From the NCBI GenBank assembly GCA_018350325.1, contig JAEVLN010000032.1:1-64000 (forward strand): a DNA stretch of 64,000 bases, in the 5' to 3' direction. The DNA comes from Globodera rostochiensis. Lineage: Eukaryota; Nematoda; Chromadorea; Rhabditida; Heteroderidae. Below are positions 1 to 13,981 of the stretch, one piece after another (position 1 is the first letter of the stretch; each line of letters opens with the position of its first letter). Below the pieces are notes generated by a model. The model did no database searches, was not told where the DNA came from, and saw only the letters and a list, made by a program, of their open reading frames with translations. A program made the position numbers and the translations under genes.

Positions 1-1560
1 CTTATTTGATTTAATGATTTCTAATTTTTCAATATTTATTATAAATTTTAGTAAAAATAAATTGTTTTGAATTTTGCGCTTTTTGCCTAAACGCTCGGGC
101 GTTGTTTCCAAGCATCACCTATAAGTGCTACTAAGCTATTCTGTTTAAATAATTATTCAAATACTTTTGAGTTTTTGTGAACCGCTACTTGAACTTTGTT
201 GACTCATTTTTTTAAGAATAATGTAATCCAGTGTGCAATCTTATATATTTGAATAAACAATTTACACACCGCTTTAAATTTACAATTTTTATTTTATACA
301 AAATTATAGCTATGCATCAAATAACATATTTTAAAACGTTCAGAAAAATATATATTTAAAATTCTCTATTGTTGAAAATTCGCCACGCTCAGTTTGGCCC
401 AAATTTTGTTACGCAAAGACTGCTAAAGCTTTCCAAATCAATTATTGTTGCTGAAGAACGATAGTCGAACGCCCATTGTTGGAGGTGTCGACAGAGAATG
501 ATTGTTACTGCATTACAGGGTGCTTTTTTTAATTTATAATTTAAAGTTTATAAACTTTTTGAAGTCAAAATAATCTTTAAATTAACGTTTATTTTATAGC
601 CTTTTTTGCCTAACTTTTTAAACATCTCCGCATGGTTAACTACTTATGTTTGACTTTAATCATGTATTTGTTTTTTCGATGTTTTAATTTTATTTAAAAG
701 TTTTCTGTTACAAATTTATGAATGGTTTATCTTTATTTTTTATTTGCAAATTTTTAAATATTATATAATGTTATTATTAATTCACCATATTAAATAAATT
801 TACAACAAAGAATTCGTACATCTTGGCGTCCAGTCGTGTACGTTGTTTGCGCCAATTTAAATGTTATAAATAAAAAGTTAATCAATTTTTTTATCCGATT
901 CCAGTTTTAATTATTTCTTTTTTTTAATCCTTTTTTTATACCCGCTGCCCTTCCAAAGTCAATTGGGTTTTTGCTCTTCCTTTTTCCCATTTTATTATTT
1001 TTTATATTAATGTGATTTATTTCGTTACATTACTATTAATTAATTATTTTAGTTTCTTGTAAGATAACTTTTTCTGTTTACAAATTTGTTTCTTAGCTCT
1101 AAATTTAATTTAACTAATTAATTATATATTTTCAAATCCTATTAATGCCTTTTCCGTGATCTTCCTCATTTCCCAAGACAAATGCCAAGAGCCATTCATG
1201 TCAAAAAAGATATTTTTAAAGTATAAATTAATAATTATTTTAATTGTCTAAATTTATATGGAGTGGGTATTTTGATTTTGTAAAAATGTCATTTGATCAT
1301 AGTAGAATTTTCTTATATTTTGTATTTTCAATAATTAATTTTTAGGCATTATTATTAAGTGATTTATTTTGAAATTTAGCTTCGCCTACTTTGTACTTTT
1401 GACGAAATTATGTCTTAAAAAATGATTAAATTATTTGTCATTTTATGTTTTTGTAATACTTAATTTTTGTATTAATATAAATTTATTCCGCTGGTTGGAA
1501 GCGAACGGTTAAAACGCCTATGGCGGGGGCAAAAGATCATCCAAAAGAAGACGGCAAATG
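1..1560. other. AT-rich region without recognisable genes
   Basis: The stretch is strongly AT-rich with long A and T runs and frequent stops in every frame. Apart from the dispersed repeat at 461-503 I see no gene, RNA or element in it. It ends at the tRNA-like sequence at 1565. Confidence 0.6.
461..503 (+). repeat. 43-bp dispersed repeat, copy 1
   Basis: A GC-richer 43-bp block with core CGAACGCCCATTGTTGGAG followed by GTGTCGACAGAGAATGATT. It recurs in the same orientation at 16333-16375 with only two substitutions, while the flanks are unrelated AT-rich sequence. Such close agreement in a desert points to a mobile or functional short element rather than chance. Confidence 0.7.
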
Positions 1561-1564
1561 GGAC

Positions 1565-1657
1565 GCCTCGGTAGCTCAGTTGGAAGAGCTGCCCACGGAT
1601 TGGGTGGAGGACGTGGGTTCGAGTCCCACGGACGTGGGTTCGAGTCCCACCCGGGGC
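1565..1657 (+). tRNA. tRNA-like gene or pseudogene with duplicated T arm
   Basis: A 7-bp acceptor stem (GCCTCGG with CCGGGGC) closes the structure. A D arm with a good A box (TAGCTCAGTTGG) and an anticodon-like hairpin (CCAC / GTGG around a 7-nt loop) follow. The T arm with its B box (GTGGGTTCGAGTCCCAC) is present twice: the 21-bp unit at 1609-1629 is repeated perfectly at 1630-1650. The anticodon loop lacks the usual T33, so no isotype is assigned. The sequence can form the two ends of a tRNA using either T arm. It is most likely a pseudogene or tRNA-derived repeat, although both internal promoter boxes for RNA polymerase III are preserved. Confidence 0.6.
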
Positions 1658-2891
1658 TAACATTCTGCCTATTCTTTATTAATGATGATAGTCGATAAAT
1701 TGGCAAAAAAAAATTTGAAGCAAACGATTTTGAATGAGAACGGGGAGGCTATTTGCTTAATTGCTTTTTATTTAATTATCGATATTAGTTTATCATAATC
1801 AGCAACTAATTAGTAATCTGTTAGCTAGAAATTAAGCAAATTATATTTAGTTTACAAAATACTGCGATAATCTGCAAATAAATAAGTTTTAAATTATTAA
1901 ATTTTAATTTTTTTAATTATAAATGTTGCATAATATTAAAATTTAAAGATAATTTTTCAACTTATTGCAACGCAATCAAAAAAGCATAGATTAGATTTTA
2001 AATTGATGTACTCTAAAAAAATAAAACAATATGGAAAATGATAAATACTAACTTCTGAATAAGTTATTTGCTTGGTGCTGGCTGTTGCTATTATACTAAC
2101 TCATTTTATTTTTTATGTATTTAAAATTGTAAAACTCTTAATCTAAGTTATAAAATAATTTTGAAACATTAAAAACTATAAGAATATAATATATAATTAC
2201 CAAATACTACACTAAATTAAAAAGGTATAATGAAGGGGTGATATGGGTGAATACGCCCTTTGGTGAACAAAGCGTTACAAAGTCAAAACAACCGAGACAA
2301 AAAAAGCGGAATTTATTATATAAGTGTATGTTTTACTATTACATACAACAAAAGCAATCATAACAAAAGAAAATTTATTTAATAATAAAAAAATAGTAAA
2401 ATAAAAATTTGAATGAGAGGCGAGGCGAGGCAACAAAAAATAATTTAAAATTATAAATTAAAAATACCCAATGTAAATTAAATTGGCACACCAATGTGCA
2501 GACTTACAAAAACAAAGAGTTAAATTAATTCTCGGCCAAAACGAACAAACAAATCCGTCATTTTAACTGGCCGGCCCGCCAGTAAAATGAGTAATTTAAT
2601 TTAATTTAAAATTCAGTTATGCTAGTCAATTTATTCTTGTGATGAGTTTAATCAAAATATAGATGAAGATTATCAAAAAAACAATTACTAAATAAAAATG
2701 AGTAAATTGCAAAAATTGAATTATTTTTTAAAAAATTATAAAAAAAGTTAAATTCCAGTCAGAGAGATACGCGCACCCAATGTTGCGCAGACGAATTCGA
2801 CTTTGGTCGCTTGTATGCGTTCCATGTAGCGTAATCATAAATTTAAAATTTGAAAAAAGTAAAAAAAAAATCAATCAATGCATTTGAATAA

Positions 2892-3056
2892 ATAAAGAAT
2901 ATAAAAACGTTGAAATGTTTGGAGAGTTGGAGTGTTTTGCGGTCAATCGCGAAAGCGCAACGGGAAAAAATCTCATGTCTTTATGAACGCAGCTCTTTTT
3001 TCTCAACATATAACAAAGACGACTGTAACCGGAGGATAAAAAAGACCTTCGCATAG
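2892..3056 (+). CDS. Candidate exon or small ORF, unknown
   Basis: An open frame of 54 codons lies in a GC-richer island, bounded by in-frame TAA upstream and TAG at the end. The translation is rich in charged residues and Cys (it includes KAQREKISCLYERSS). A second frame over the same DNA starts with ATG near 2915 and is also open for about 23 codons, so the frame is ambiguous. No family is recognised and no clear splice sites were fixed. Confidence 0.2.
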   Translation: MKNIKTLKCLESWSVLRSIAKAQREKISCLYERSSFFSTYNKDDCNRRIKKTFA

Positions 3057-3876
3057 TTCAAGCAAATTCATGTCAAATTATATTTACTAGAAATTAGATA
3101 TTTAGACAATTAAATTAAAAATATTATTCAATTGTATAGAAAGAAAAAAAACAAATAAAAATAGTAACAAACATTTTAAATAAAAACTTATTAATAAATA
3201 TATGTAAGATTAAAGAAAAACTTTTACAATAAACATGCTTGGTTCAAAATTAAAATAAATCTCACTGAAAATGTCCAATTAATTTATTTAAGGAACAAAA
3301 CTACTAAAGTAAAGATATATGTTAAAAATTATAATTGATTACAACTAAATTAATTTACTGTTCTACGTTTTTACTTTTTTATTAATTTTATTTTTAATTT
3401 GAGAATGCAAAAGGGTTGTTCCTTTCAATGGAAAATCACTAGGCAGGCAACCCTTCAGTTTATTCCACGAATAATTTCGCATTACTAATAAATTTACTAG
3501 AAATTTCATCTAGTTTAAATGGCGAATTTACAAACGATATTCAAGCCAAACGTTATCAATTACTTTCTGTTATTAGGCATTTTAAATTATTTACAAAAAT
3601 TATGTGTGGCTGAAATTCGCAGCCCACCCAATTCGTCTCCGCTAATATGCTCGTAGGCTTTTAAAAATTAACACGCTGTTTACAAAAATTATCATTGAAA
3701 TTACTAGTTTCTTGCTAAAAATGCAAATAATACACGATCAAAACAGCTTTGCGGTGTGTTGAAGTTATTATTGTAAGCCTTGGAGTTACTTCTATGTGGT
3801 TCCTTAAAGCTATATGTAGTAAAATAAAACCAGAAAGAATCTATCACAAAGTGAATTGTTTTTAAAACTATTTTAA

Positions 3877-4011
3877 AAATTGAGATCTCTCAATTCAATA
3901 GCACACAGATTGCGGCACGAAGCTAGACATGTGTTTAACCTCGTGGCTGCAATCAATCTGTCGGTATCATCAATATATACAATAAAAAATTTTAAACAGT
4001 TAAATTTTTAA
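3877..4011 (+). CDS. Candidate exon, unknown
   Basis: An open frame of 44 codons between in-frame TAA stops in a GC-richer island. The translated core (RHEARHVFNLVAAINLSVSS) has an amphipathic then hydrophobic pattern. The DNA also folds as an imperfect stem between 3905 and 3962 (ACAGATTG...CAATCTGT), so a structured-RNA reading is possible. Function unknown. Confidence 0.2.
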   Translation, partial: KLRSLNSIAHRLRHEARHVFNLVAAINLSVSSIYTIKNFKQLNF

Positions 4012-7000
4012 AATAATGAAAAGCTGTATTTAATAAATATAAAGTTCTTCTACTATTTTTTTAAAATATAAAATTTATGAAATATGCAATTATAAATTAA
4101 AATTAAAATATTAAATAAAACGCGGTAATTAAATTTACTCTTTTATTTAAATTTCAATAAAAAGCATTCAAGTTCCGAAATTTTGAAAAAATCCACATAA
4201 AAAATAAAAAGAAATATTATACCAACATTCGTAAGTTTGGAATAATTTTAAGAAGTACAAAAATTGTTAAATTATAATTATTACTTTTTATATTTAAAGG
4301 TTCCAAGTAGCTATGAACACTAGGAGGCTTTTTAATTTAATTGTTTATGCATTTTTTATTTGTTTTCTAAATATTAGTTTTTATTGCAGACTCACGTTAA
4401 AATTGATTTTATATTAAACTCCGAATTACGATTTTAATCAAATATATGTTTGGGTTTTATTACAAAAAGATTTAACGATTCAGACCTTGATTTTTTTATA
4501 ATTTGTTTTTGGAGTTGAATTTTGGTTAATTTATACTCATGCCGCTTTGAAGACAACAGTGGAAAATAATAAAGGCGTGTGTCCACCGCTAATCTCATTA
4601 TCCCTTAGCAAATTTATGGTTAGTTTTTTAATTATTGCCATTCGTTGGACATGAGCCCATGGTTTATTAATATTTGAGTTCAACTTTAATCAACGGCAAA
4701 ATGTATATAATAATTTTAGTTTATTATTGTTTTTTTTTTCAAAAAACTACAGTTTTTTAAGATTTTTATCTTTGTTTTTAGTAATAAAAGATTTGATTGA
4801 AATCTTTCGCTCTTGAGCTATCAACAGAAAATTATGGTACATTTGTTTGAAATTTAAGATAATTTTTGTTTTATCAAGTAATTCAAATTTTGAAACTTCA
4901 ATTTATTATATTCTCATTCAAAAATGAATACTCTATTAGTTAAACTGAAAGAAAACAATAATAAGTTATAGCATAACAATCACCTTTTTTATATATAACT
5001 TAGTATTTTTATAAAAATGTCCATATTGTTTTCTTTAAAATTAGTTTATTTTTGAGAATAAATAGATTACTTCAAGATTTTGGGCTTTAGGTTGAATTTT
5101 TGGTGATTAAATTTCTTCTTACTCTCTTGAATTTTAAAACTTTGAAGTCAGGTTGATGTCCTGCTCAACGTTCAGATTCGCAATAGCTGGGGCACATGAA
5201 ATCCGTTGTTAATCAACAACGTGTGCAGTTTGAGATCGCAGAATTCAGCAATATTTAAGTTCAGGAATTGCAGGTATAAATCTTTAACGAAATAAACAAT
5301 TAAACATTGCTTTATTTTAAATAATCAGTATTAAAATATTAAAGAAATAAAGTGAGAACAATAATTTTATGAAATTGATAAAAAAACGTAAAGCAATACA
5401 CTCGCTAATAAAACATATTATTGACGAAGTTAAAATTAAATTTGTAACAACTGCTCGTAATTGTGATATCATGAAGGCACAAATGTAAATCATTTTGTCT
5501 TAACTTGTAATTAAATAATACTTTTAATTTGAGCGATTTTGTTCAAAATTTTTAAACTTTATTTAAACAATAGAGCGAAGAATTTTTTGAGAACTTAATT
5601 TGATTAAATTGTTATTAATTGCCTTTTTATTTATATCGATGTTTTTTGTGAAGAAATGTTTTCTATAATTATTTGACAAAAATTTCGGCGCGACATTTAT
5701 GTTTCTAAGAATTAAATGTGCGTAATAATTTTTTATCTACATTTATCAATCTTTTTTAAAGTCTAATGAATTATACACCTTTAGAATTTAATTTTATGCG
5801 AAAAAAAATAAATTGTGTTTTAATTTGTCATATTGTATTTGTTGACATTTTAAAACCTTATTTGGGATGTGTTTAATTCCTCGAATGTTGATTCGTCTCG
5901 TTCTTTCACTTCGGATGACAGCAGCCTCCAAATTTAGGCACATTTAATTTTGGGTGTTTTGTTAATTAAAAATTTCATCCTTTAAATTGTGTAATATTTA
6001 TGTTTATCAATAGTTATATTAAAGATTATTTTATATCATATTATGTTTATAGAATTAATTGGTATTTTGTTAATTGTAAAATTATTTTTCATTTTATACC
6101 AATAAACAAACGGAAATTATTTTACATTATCGGAAGTCATCAATTTTTTGTATTTCAAGTATTTAAGAATACCAAACCACCCTCGTTGGGCTTCGTCAGG
6201 ACCAAGAAGATGCTTCATTCTTGTTGTTAAACTCGAAGTAATATTTAAGGATTCTTAAACTATTTTGTTTCACAAAAAATAAATCATTTACATTTTTAAT
6301 TCATTTAATTATTTTTAACTTATGCGGTAATGCTTATTTTTGTATGAATGTTTTTGACTAATTTTTGATGGACAACAAAAACATACCAGACTTATTTATT
6401 GTCGTTATTATTTACAAAATTGGAATATATGTAGCATTTGTTAGAAAATCACTTTCTTTTATTTTTTAATTGAGATTAGTTTAATTTTATAAGAGCTTAT
6501 TGGTAAGTCAAAGAAATGTTAAGTCTAATTGCAAATTTAGTGTTTTAATAACCTGTATAGTCAGTGAGTCCTTTGGTCATTTATTTCTTCCAGCACTAGT
6601 ATCCAATTTGCAAATTTTTATATTCATTTCGCAATCCGTCATTTGCTTCAGTACGACCGATTAGTGCAAAATCTGTTCGAGGCGCCGATTTTTGACGTTT
6701 TTAACTGCATATTTCGGGTGTTTGTTTCTGTATTTTACTATTTGATGTCCAGTAGTCAACTTCGTATAAAACAATATCTTAATTTTTTATGTTTAACATA
6801 AATAATAAATAACAAACAGATTGTTTAAGCACTAACGACTAGATGGTGGATTATCTATTGATTTATTTGGGCAATGACAGAAAAATGTTAAAATCTGTTT
6901 TTTATAAGTCTGGACAAAATAATTATGACTGTCTTTAAAACGAAATGCTTTAAGCACTTTGACAAAAAGCGTATTTAACTACAGTATTGTCCTGCTTTTC

Positions 7001-8711
7001 TCATTAAAATTAGTATTTCAATCAGTTTATTTTAATTTTAAAATCATTATTATTTTTGTATGTACTGTAATTAAGAAAATAACATTAATAAATTATGATA
7101 CATACGAGGTTGGCTGTGTCTGACGGCAATTGTTTAGGATTTAATTAAATAAAAGTTATAACGAATTATTGACAGTAAATAATAAATAGATTTCAAACAA
7201 TTTTGTGTGAATAGCAGGCTTAAAATAAAACAACCTTAAATTTATTTAATAGGCTATATATTTTTCCATCACTAACAATAACGTGACAAGCAACAACGAT
7301 ACTACCGAAAATGTATTCGTTATTAATGAAAAAAAATTTAAAATATGTTAAATATATATAGTTCAGAGAATGAATTAACATTGATTTATAAAAAGCTTTC
7401 TTAAATGTTTGGATTAATTTGGGTTTAATCAGCGAAGTTGAGGTGGCACGTCCAGCAAGCAAAACAATAAGTTAATCAAACTAAAAACAAAGCGTTTAAA
7501 TTTATAAGCAAAATAAACTATTATTTTACTTTCTTTTCCTATTTCTGAATATTTCACAAAAAAACGCGGCCACGAAGAGACGTGTTCACCGCCAAAAATT
7601 ATAAAATTAAAACGTAAAATAACAAAAAATAAAAATAACGAATAATATTGTTTTTAAAATGATTCACACTAGTGTTTGCGTATGTCTTTTAGTGCCATTG
7701 TTTGTATATCTCTAGTATAATTTATTTTATTTCACATTTTTTATGTTTTAATTCACTTTAATTGAACAAAATTTTAAAAATAATATTAATTAATATAAAA
7801 CGATAAAAACCCAATTTAATTCACTAGTTGAAATCGAATAAAGTCAAAAAACCCCAAACGTATTGATCATAAAATTCGATTCAAATCTAATTTGCAAAAA
7901 TTTCATTGTGAATAAAGAGGTCCAATTACTCCAAGAAAATGCATAATATAAATTAATAAATAAAAATTCGAAGGACAATTAAAGTCAAGTTGACAATTCT
8001 CCTAATAAAAAAAAGCCTAGCTTATTTCAATTTTTAGCGAATGAAGAACCAAAGAATGCAATACAAGAAAGACAATAGAATATAATTTGATTGAGAGTTA
8101 ACGCACAATTTAAAACTATCGTGGTTTAAAATTTTTAAATGACAATTTATATTTAAAATTTAATAGAATTATGACAGTTAAAAAACAAAAGCTTGTTGTA
8201 AGATTTACAAAATAAAGAGACCCCCTCAACGAAAAAGCAATACATTTATTTATTGAATAAAACTTTAAATAAAAAATAATATTTTATAATTATGGTCGTT
8301 ATGACCCAAATAATTACTGACAGCGTTAGCAGAAAAAAGTAAAATGTTTAAGACGGCAGTGTCCTAAAACTTACATAAACCCGATTTATTTAAAAAAACA
8401 TTAAGTCTTCTATCGAGCGCAATATGTTTGTTGGAATAATATTTAATACACGAATCATTTATTTACTTATAAATTCATTATCAATACAATTTTAAAATTT
8501 CAACATTTTTAATCAATAGTGTTAGACGTTAGCATATGTACATTTATAATTATTTACATTAAAAAAATAATACAAAGCGAAATCTAAAATCCTATAGATT
8601 AACTACCAATGAATAATATGACTCGCAAAGTCCACATAAGGCAAAACGCTGCGACATTCGACCCAACTGCTGATTGCTCAAATGCACGGAATCGTTGTAC
8701 CGCCATGTCCC

Positions 8712-8775
8712 ATTATAAGAAAATGATTACTAAAATTACAGAAAGAAAAAGATTGTTGCTTTCACATTAATAAAT
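8712..8775 (+). repeat. Dispersed repeat, copy 1 (pair with 53118-53188)
   Basis: The block ATAAGAAAATGATTA, then A-rich sequence, then AAAAAGATTGTTGCTTTCA recurs at 53118-53188 with small substitutions and gaps. The upstream GC-richer island (8640-8711) also has a loose counterpart at 53090-53117, so the true repeat may be longer. Both copies have the same orientation. No terminal inverted repeats were found. Confidence 0.5.
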
Positions 8776-11700
8776 TGATGGAGTTCTATTTAGAACGTAC
8801 AATATTTTATAATTTCTAAACCATTTATGATAAAAAAAATAGCTGATTTTAATATTTCATAATTTCAGATTCGGTGTAATTATTTACTTATAATTGCAAT
8901 TAATCAAGTTTATGATTGAAGGCTCGGCGTCTGACCAATTATGATTCTTACAAAATATCAATATCCAATCTTAATCTCCAAAAACACAAAAATCTCAGCA
9001 AATTTAATGCATCATAAAATTTTATACTTACATAGTTTGCTAACCAAACCAAGACAGAGATCTCTCGATTTGTTTGAGACCCGTCACCTCAATCAACCTT
9101 GTAGAAGAAGTCGGAACTCTCCCTTCGAGGATGGATATGAAAGACTTGCCAGGCTCATCATGAGGTGTCTTACCGATGGATGAACAGAACGATGATGACT
9201 CAACAGCAAATAGACACGCATTAAAAAGTTGGCGTGTTATTGGGTTAAAAATATTTTAAAAATATTAAAATTAAATATTAATGAATATTTATTAACATTA
9301 AATGAAATTTAAATTCAATTTAATACTTTACAAAATTGCGCCCTATAAATATAAATATTAGCATTTATACAATTTTACACAAGAAAAATGAAACCGCCGA
9401 ATAAGCATAGCTTGCCATTAGAAATAATTAACTCCCTATTAAATAAATTAAACATTTAGATTAGCAATATGAATTAGATAAGGAATACAATCAACCGTCA
9501 GCCAAGAGACCAAAAAAGAAACCCAACAAACACCTCTTAATTTTTTTTACTAAAAATAATGAAATGGTACAAAAATAACTATTAAAATCATTGTTAAAAA
9601 TAATGAACTTTACAGTAAATGTTACTAAAAAAACCAATTATATAAAAAAGAAATGCATTGAAATAAATTTTATGTTCTAATAAACTAAAAATATTAATTG
9701 GTTTTAATTTGATACTCTATCTAAAATAATAGCAAAAACGCAGAAAAAATATATGTATTTAAAATTTTAAAAAAATATAATGTATTTTTAAAATCTATTT
9801 TCAATAAACCAGCCAAATTTATGAATTAATTATTTTTTGCATTAAGTGTCTTCCAAATTATATTATTGCGCTGTAAGCTATTGACTCATTAATTACTCAA
9901 AACAAATATATATAAATAACAAATTAATATTTATTACAGATCACACTAAAAAATACACAAAAAAAATATTTACAAAGCACACAGCGCAAATTTTCAAATG
10001 AGTAAAATATGCGCTTCATTGATTTATATAAACGCAAAAACAAAATTAGCTGTTCAAAATCAAAGATTAAAGCATATTTAACTTGAATAAAAATTTAAAT
10101 AAAAATAAATTAATTTAAGTGTTTTATTTGATTCAAGAAATTGTTTGATTTATGTGAGACTGGCTCGCCACTTTGGCTAAAATGTTTATTTTTTATATTT
10201 ACATTAAAAAATATTAAAATTTTACCTTAAATTCAAAATATAATAATAAAAAGTTTTGAGAGCCCGACCGTTTTCCTTTGCACCGGAACAGGGTTTTCGG
10301 CGGGTTCTATCAATCTAATAAAAGTATGTTATAGCAACTACTTTAAAAATTGGGTATACTAAAATACATTAAAAAATTTCTTTACTATTATTAAAAAATT
10401 TGCAATGTTATCACTAAATATCATGATTTGGGTCTTTAAAGTTATCAGTATTACCAATTATTATTTCCTTTTTTAACTAACTAATAATTGTTTTTTTATT
10501 CGTTAAAATTTATAATCAGTCATTATTTAAGTTAAATTTTTAGTTTCTAAGCTAGATTATTAATACAATACTATTATTGCAAATATTTTAATACTTTTTG
10601 TGATTTTTGCATGTTTTAAGTTAAATTGGCATCTTTTTCAATCATAATTAAATTTAAGAATATTATTTCCTGATTTATATAAAATTAATCCAATATATCT
10701 TACTTTACTTTTTAACCACTTAATTATTTTATATTAAATAAATCTGCCGATTTTCGTTTCAATTGCTTAATTTGTTTGTTAAAATTGTGCTCGACGATCA
10801 CTAATTTGTGAGCCTGAGACGTTTGTTGGGTTTAAATGTCAAATTGAAGTTTTATGGCTCACCATGTCTAGGTATTAACCAAATTAGTAATTTTAGGGAA
10901 ATTAATTAATTACCGTTTATTCTCTAATTTCTTGTTTTCCATAAATCTGTTGAAATATTTATAGTTTTTAATCTCGGCTGGTTTGTAAACAAGGTTATTT
11001 ATTTAATCCATTTATGGTTAAATTTTGTCACACGTAATTTTATAAAATGGCTTTTTATTTAATTGAATTCATTAATAGTAAATATAATTTTTTATTAAAC
11101 TGGTCAGTTGTTATAATCGCAGATAAGGTTTTTTTTATAATAAAATTATGTCAATTTAACATTTATTTTCTACTTTTCATTGCTATTTATGGCAAATTTT
11201 GGTGGGGGTTTTCCTTCTCTTTTATCTTGCACCGCGGTTGCAAACATGTTCAGCATTATGTTGTCCTTTTGTATCCATAATAACCATTAATTAATTAATT
11301 TGGTTCAACAGCATAAATCAAATTTGCAATTTTTAAATACACTGACTGGCTTTTTATTTTATTTAGCTCCCTTGATTTTTTGACCAGATTCAAGAAACAC
11401 TTGTTGGTCTGCAGTTTTTGCGTTCAATTGCGAGTGTAATGCTCTTTATGCATTTATATTTTTTATATTTCCTGGTTCTACAATAATGCTTAATTTAAAA
11501 GTTTTAATTAATGGACTTTGCTATTTATCAGGTTGCCGAACTAAACAGACAATAATTTCCTGGGTTTGAGCAATTAAGCCGTGTTAACTTTTAAATTACA
11601 CTTGATATTTATTCATTTTATAAAGTAATATATTTAATGTCTTGTTATTAATTTAATGAAAAAACAATTCGCTAACTTAGTTCCCATGTAATTTTTTATT

Positions 11701-12270
11701 TAAAGTATAGGCGGTTGCTTTTGCTCTCGATTTATCTTCCGCCACGTTAGATTTTCAATTACCTACGTATACACTTATTTAAAATAACCACTCATTGAAT
11801 TATTCTGGTAAAGTTTTGACCAATGAAAATCGTAGCACTCGATTTCCTCATTGTTTTCTTCGACGAGGATAATAGAATGCAGATATGTTCCTAAAAAATA
11901 TCATTCAAAACAATTAATTTTTTCTTAAACAGATGCACCAATCGTCCTTAATACGATGTTAATGATAATTTTTTTTCGTCAATTTTTAATTTAATTTTAT
12001 TTATTAAGTACCCGCAAAAATTAACTTAATATATTTAAAATTTTTTACACAGATTAAGTGTATAGGAATAATTTGCAATTATTTATCATATTCTAGTTAA
12101 ATGGTGTTTGTTTTTTATCATTATTATTTAAATCCCTTTTTTAATTGTAATATAATCGAGATTAACGATGGTATATTTTAGTATGTGATAATCTTCAATA
12201 ACTTTTTCAATTGCCCTATAAACAGTGGCAACTCAATGCCTTTGGCTTATTTAAAAAAATTTATTGTTTG

Positions 12271-12426
12271 TTAGCGACGGTTCTTCCATATTTTTTCTAG
12301 AATCTCCGCTGGTAGCCCAAGCTTCGCTCTGAGACCTTGCCTGTCCAAAGAAGACTTTGAATTCGTCAGGCCCAGTTTGCGGTGGACCCTGCGATCCACC
12401 AGTAATTGTTTAGCATTCTTATTAAT
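12271..12426 (-). CDS. Candidate exon, unknown basic protein end
   Basis: A 51-codon minus-strand open frame bounded by in-frame TGA upstream and TAA at 12271. Composition is coding-like, with basic and leucine residues in an amphipathic pattern (RAKLGLPAEILEKIWKNRR at the C-terminus). It stands alone in AT-rich DNA. I do not recognise the family; the C-terminal stretch is predicted helical by eye. Confidence 0.28.
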   Translation of the reverse strand: MNKNAKQLLVDRRVHRKLGLTNSKSSLDRQGLRAKLGLPAEILEKIWKNRR

Positions 12427-13981
12427 TCATTTGTATTTGGGAAGAAATTTTCTTAATTCGTGCATTTTTTATTATCTATTTAAATTTTAATTTATTTTTT
12501 TTTGCGTGAAATGCTCTATCCGTTGTTTCTTTTTCTGCAGCACTAAATATTCAATTTAGTAAAAAAGATTATGCTTTCAGCTCAAGACAACAACGTAAGC
12601 AAAAAAATTGTTTAATTTAATTTATGAATTTTTATGTCTTTTTTGTTAGGTTTTTATCGATGAAATTTTGTTGATAATTAATGATTATTTTATGTATCGC
12701 ATCTATTGCATGCCATTGTCCTTTTAACCAATTCAATTTATTTTGGTATTTAATCATTTTAAAATTTATTGGAATGATTCTAATAATCTTCCTCTTGCAC
12801 TGGAAAGCTTTTTCATAATTTCTTATTTTTTAAGGATGAACTGTTTATAAAAGTGGCAGCCCGCTGGTGTGTGGCATTATTATTTTTTGCAATCGGTAAT
12901 ATTGATTACTGCTTTCTCTAATCAATTTGAAATTATTAAAAAGCCATTTTAGTAGTTTTGCTTTTTCTCCCAAATTGGGTTGATTGGCGACTTTTATCTT
13001 AATATTCGTAATGATGTTGTAAAAATTTTAGACCAGTGAGTAAAAATATATTGATTATTTATATTTTATTAAATAACAAATTTTTTGTGTTGTATGTAAT
13101 TAGTTTTCTTTTTGTAAATACTATTGAGATAAGGTTGTTTTAAAATTTATCAAAATTATTGGCGCTAACTGAAGAACCGGTTTAAATACAGAGACAAAAA
13201 TATGTTATGTTGGGCGTTCATGTTCCCCTTTAATTTCTTTTTGTATTAGCTTTTCCATTTATCCATAGTTTACAGCCATACGACGTCTTAAACTGTATTT
13301 TTTTAAATCTAATATTTTTAAAAGATCTAATTAATTTGATTTATACCAAAGGTAATCATTCAGAAATCGCAAAATTGTAATTATAATCGTAATCAAGAAT
13401 AAATAACAAAATCATTTTAATCAAAATTCAAACTTTAAATCAAATGGGCTGGCTGTAAAGAACTTATCACAAGTGTTATGGTGCGATTAAGCGAAAAAGA
13501 TCGTTGCAAGATATACGATATTTATAGAATCCCAATCAGTGAAAATTATGTGTTAAAAAAAACAACGACTTGTCAAAAGTTTAATCAATACTTATTACAA
13601 TTAATAAGCTTGTATTTAAAACTTTGAAACATGAGTTGAAAATTATATTATATTTTTCTAAATTTACAATATTCCATTTAGCCAAAAATGAAGTTTGCAG
13701 TCGCCACAAGCTTTTTTTATCTATTTTATAGTACCTATTTAGTAGGGTTTTCGGCACTTAAAACAAGTTTGAACCTTATTTTGGCATCCTTAAGAATGCA
13801 AAAAAAAAACAGAAAAACGCTATCCTAAAAATTGTCTTGTGCAAAAAATCTAGTTAAAATATTTTTAATATACAATCTCATTTGATCGTAAGATAATTAA
13901 TTCTTAATTTATGGCTAAGTTAATTATGTTTTTGTGGGCTTATAATGCAGGCAAATTGCATTCAACATTTGTCTCTAGCAG

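Noticed and set aside
1472..1706. Minus-strand ORFs over the tRNA-like sequence (WDSNPRP repeats)
   Set aside because: The peptide repeat is the antisense translation of the duplicated T arm; the tRNA fold explains the DNA better.
6000..6230. 76-codon plus-strand ORF
   Set aside because: Tyr/Phe/Ile/Lys-rich throughout except a short tail, as expected from AT-rich DNA; no splice or family support.
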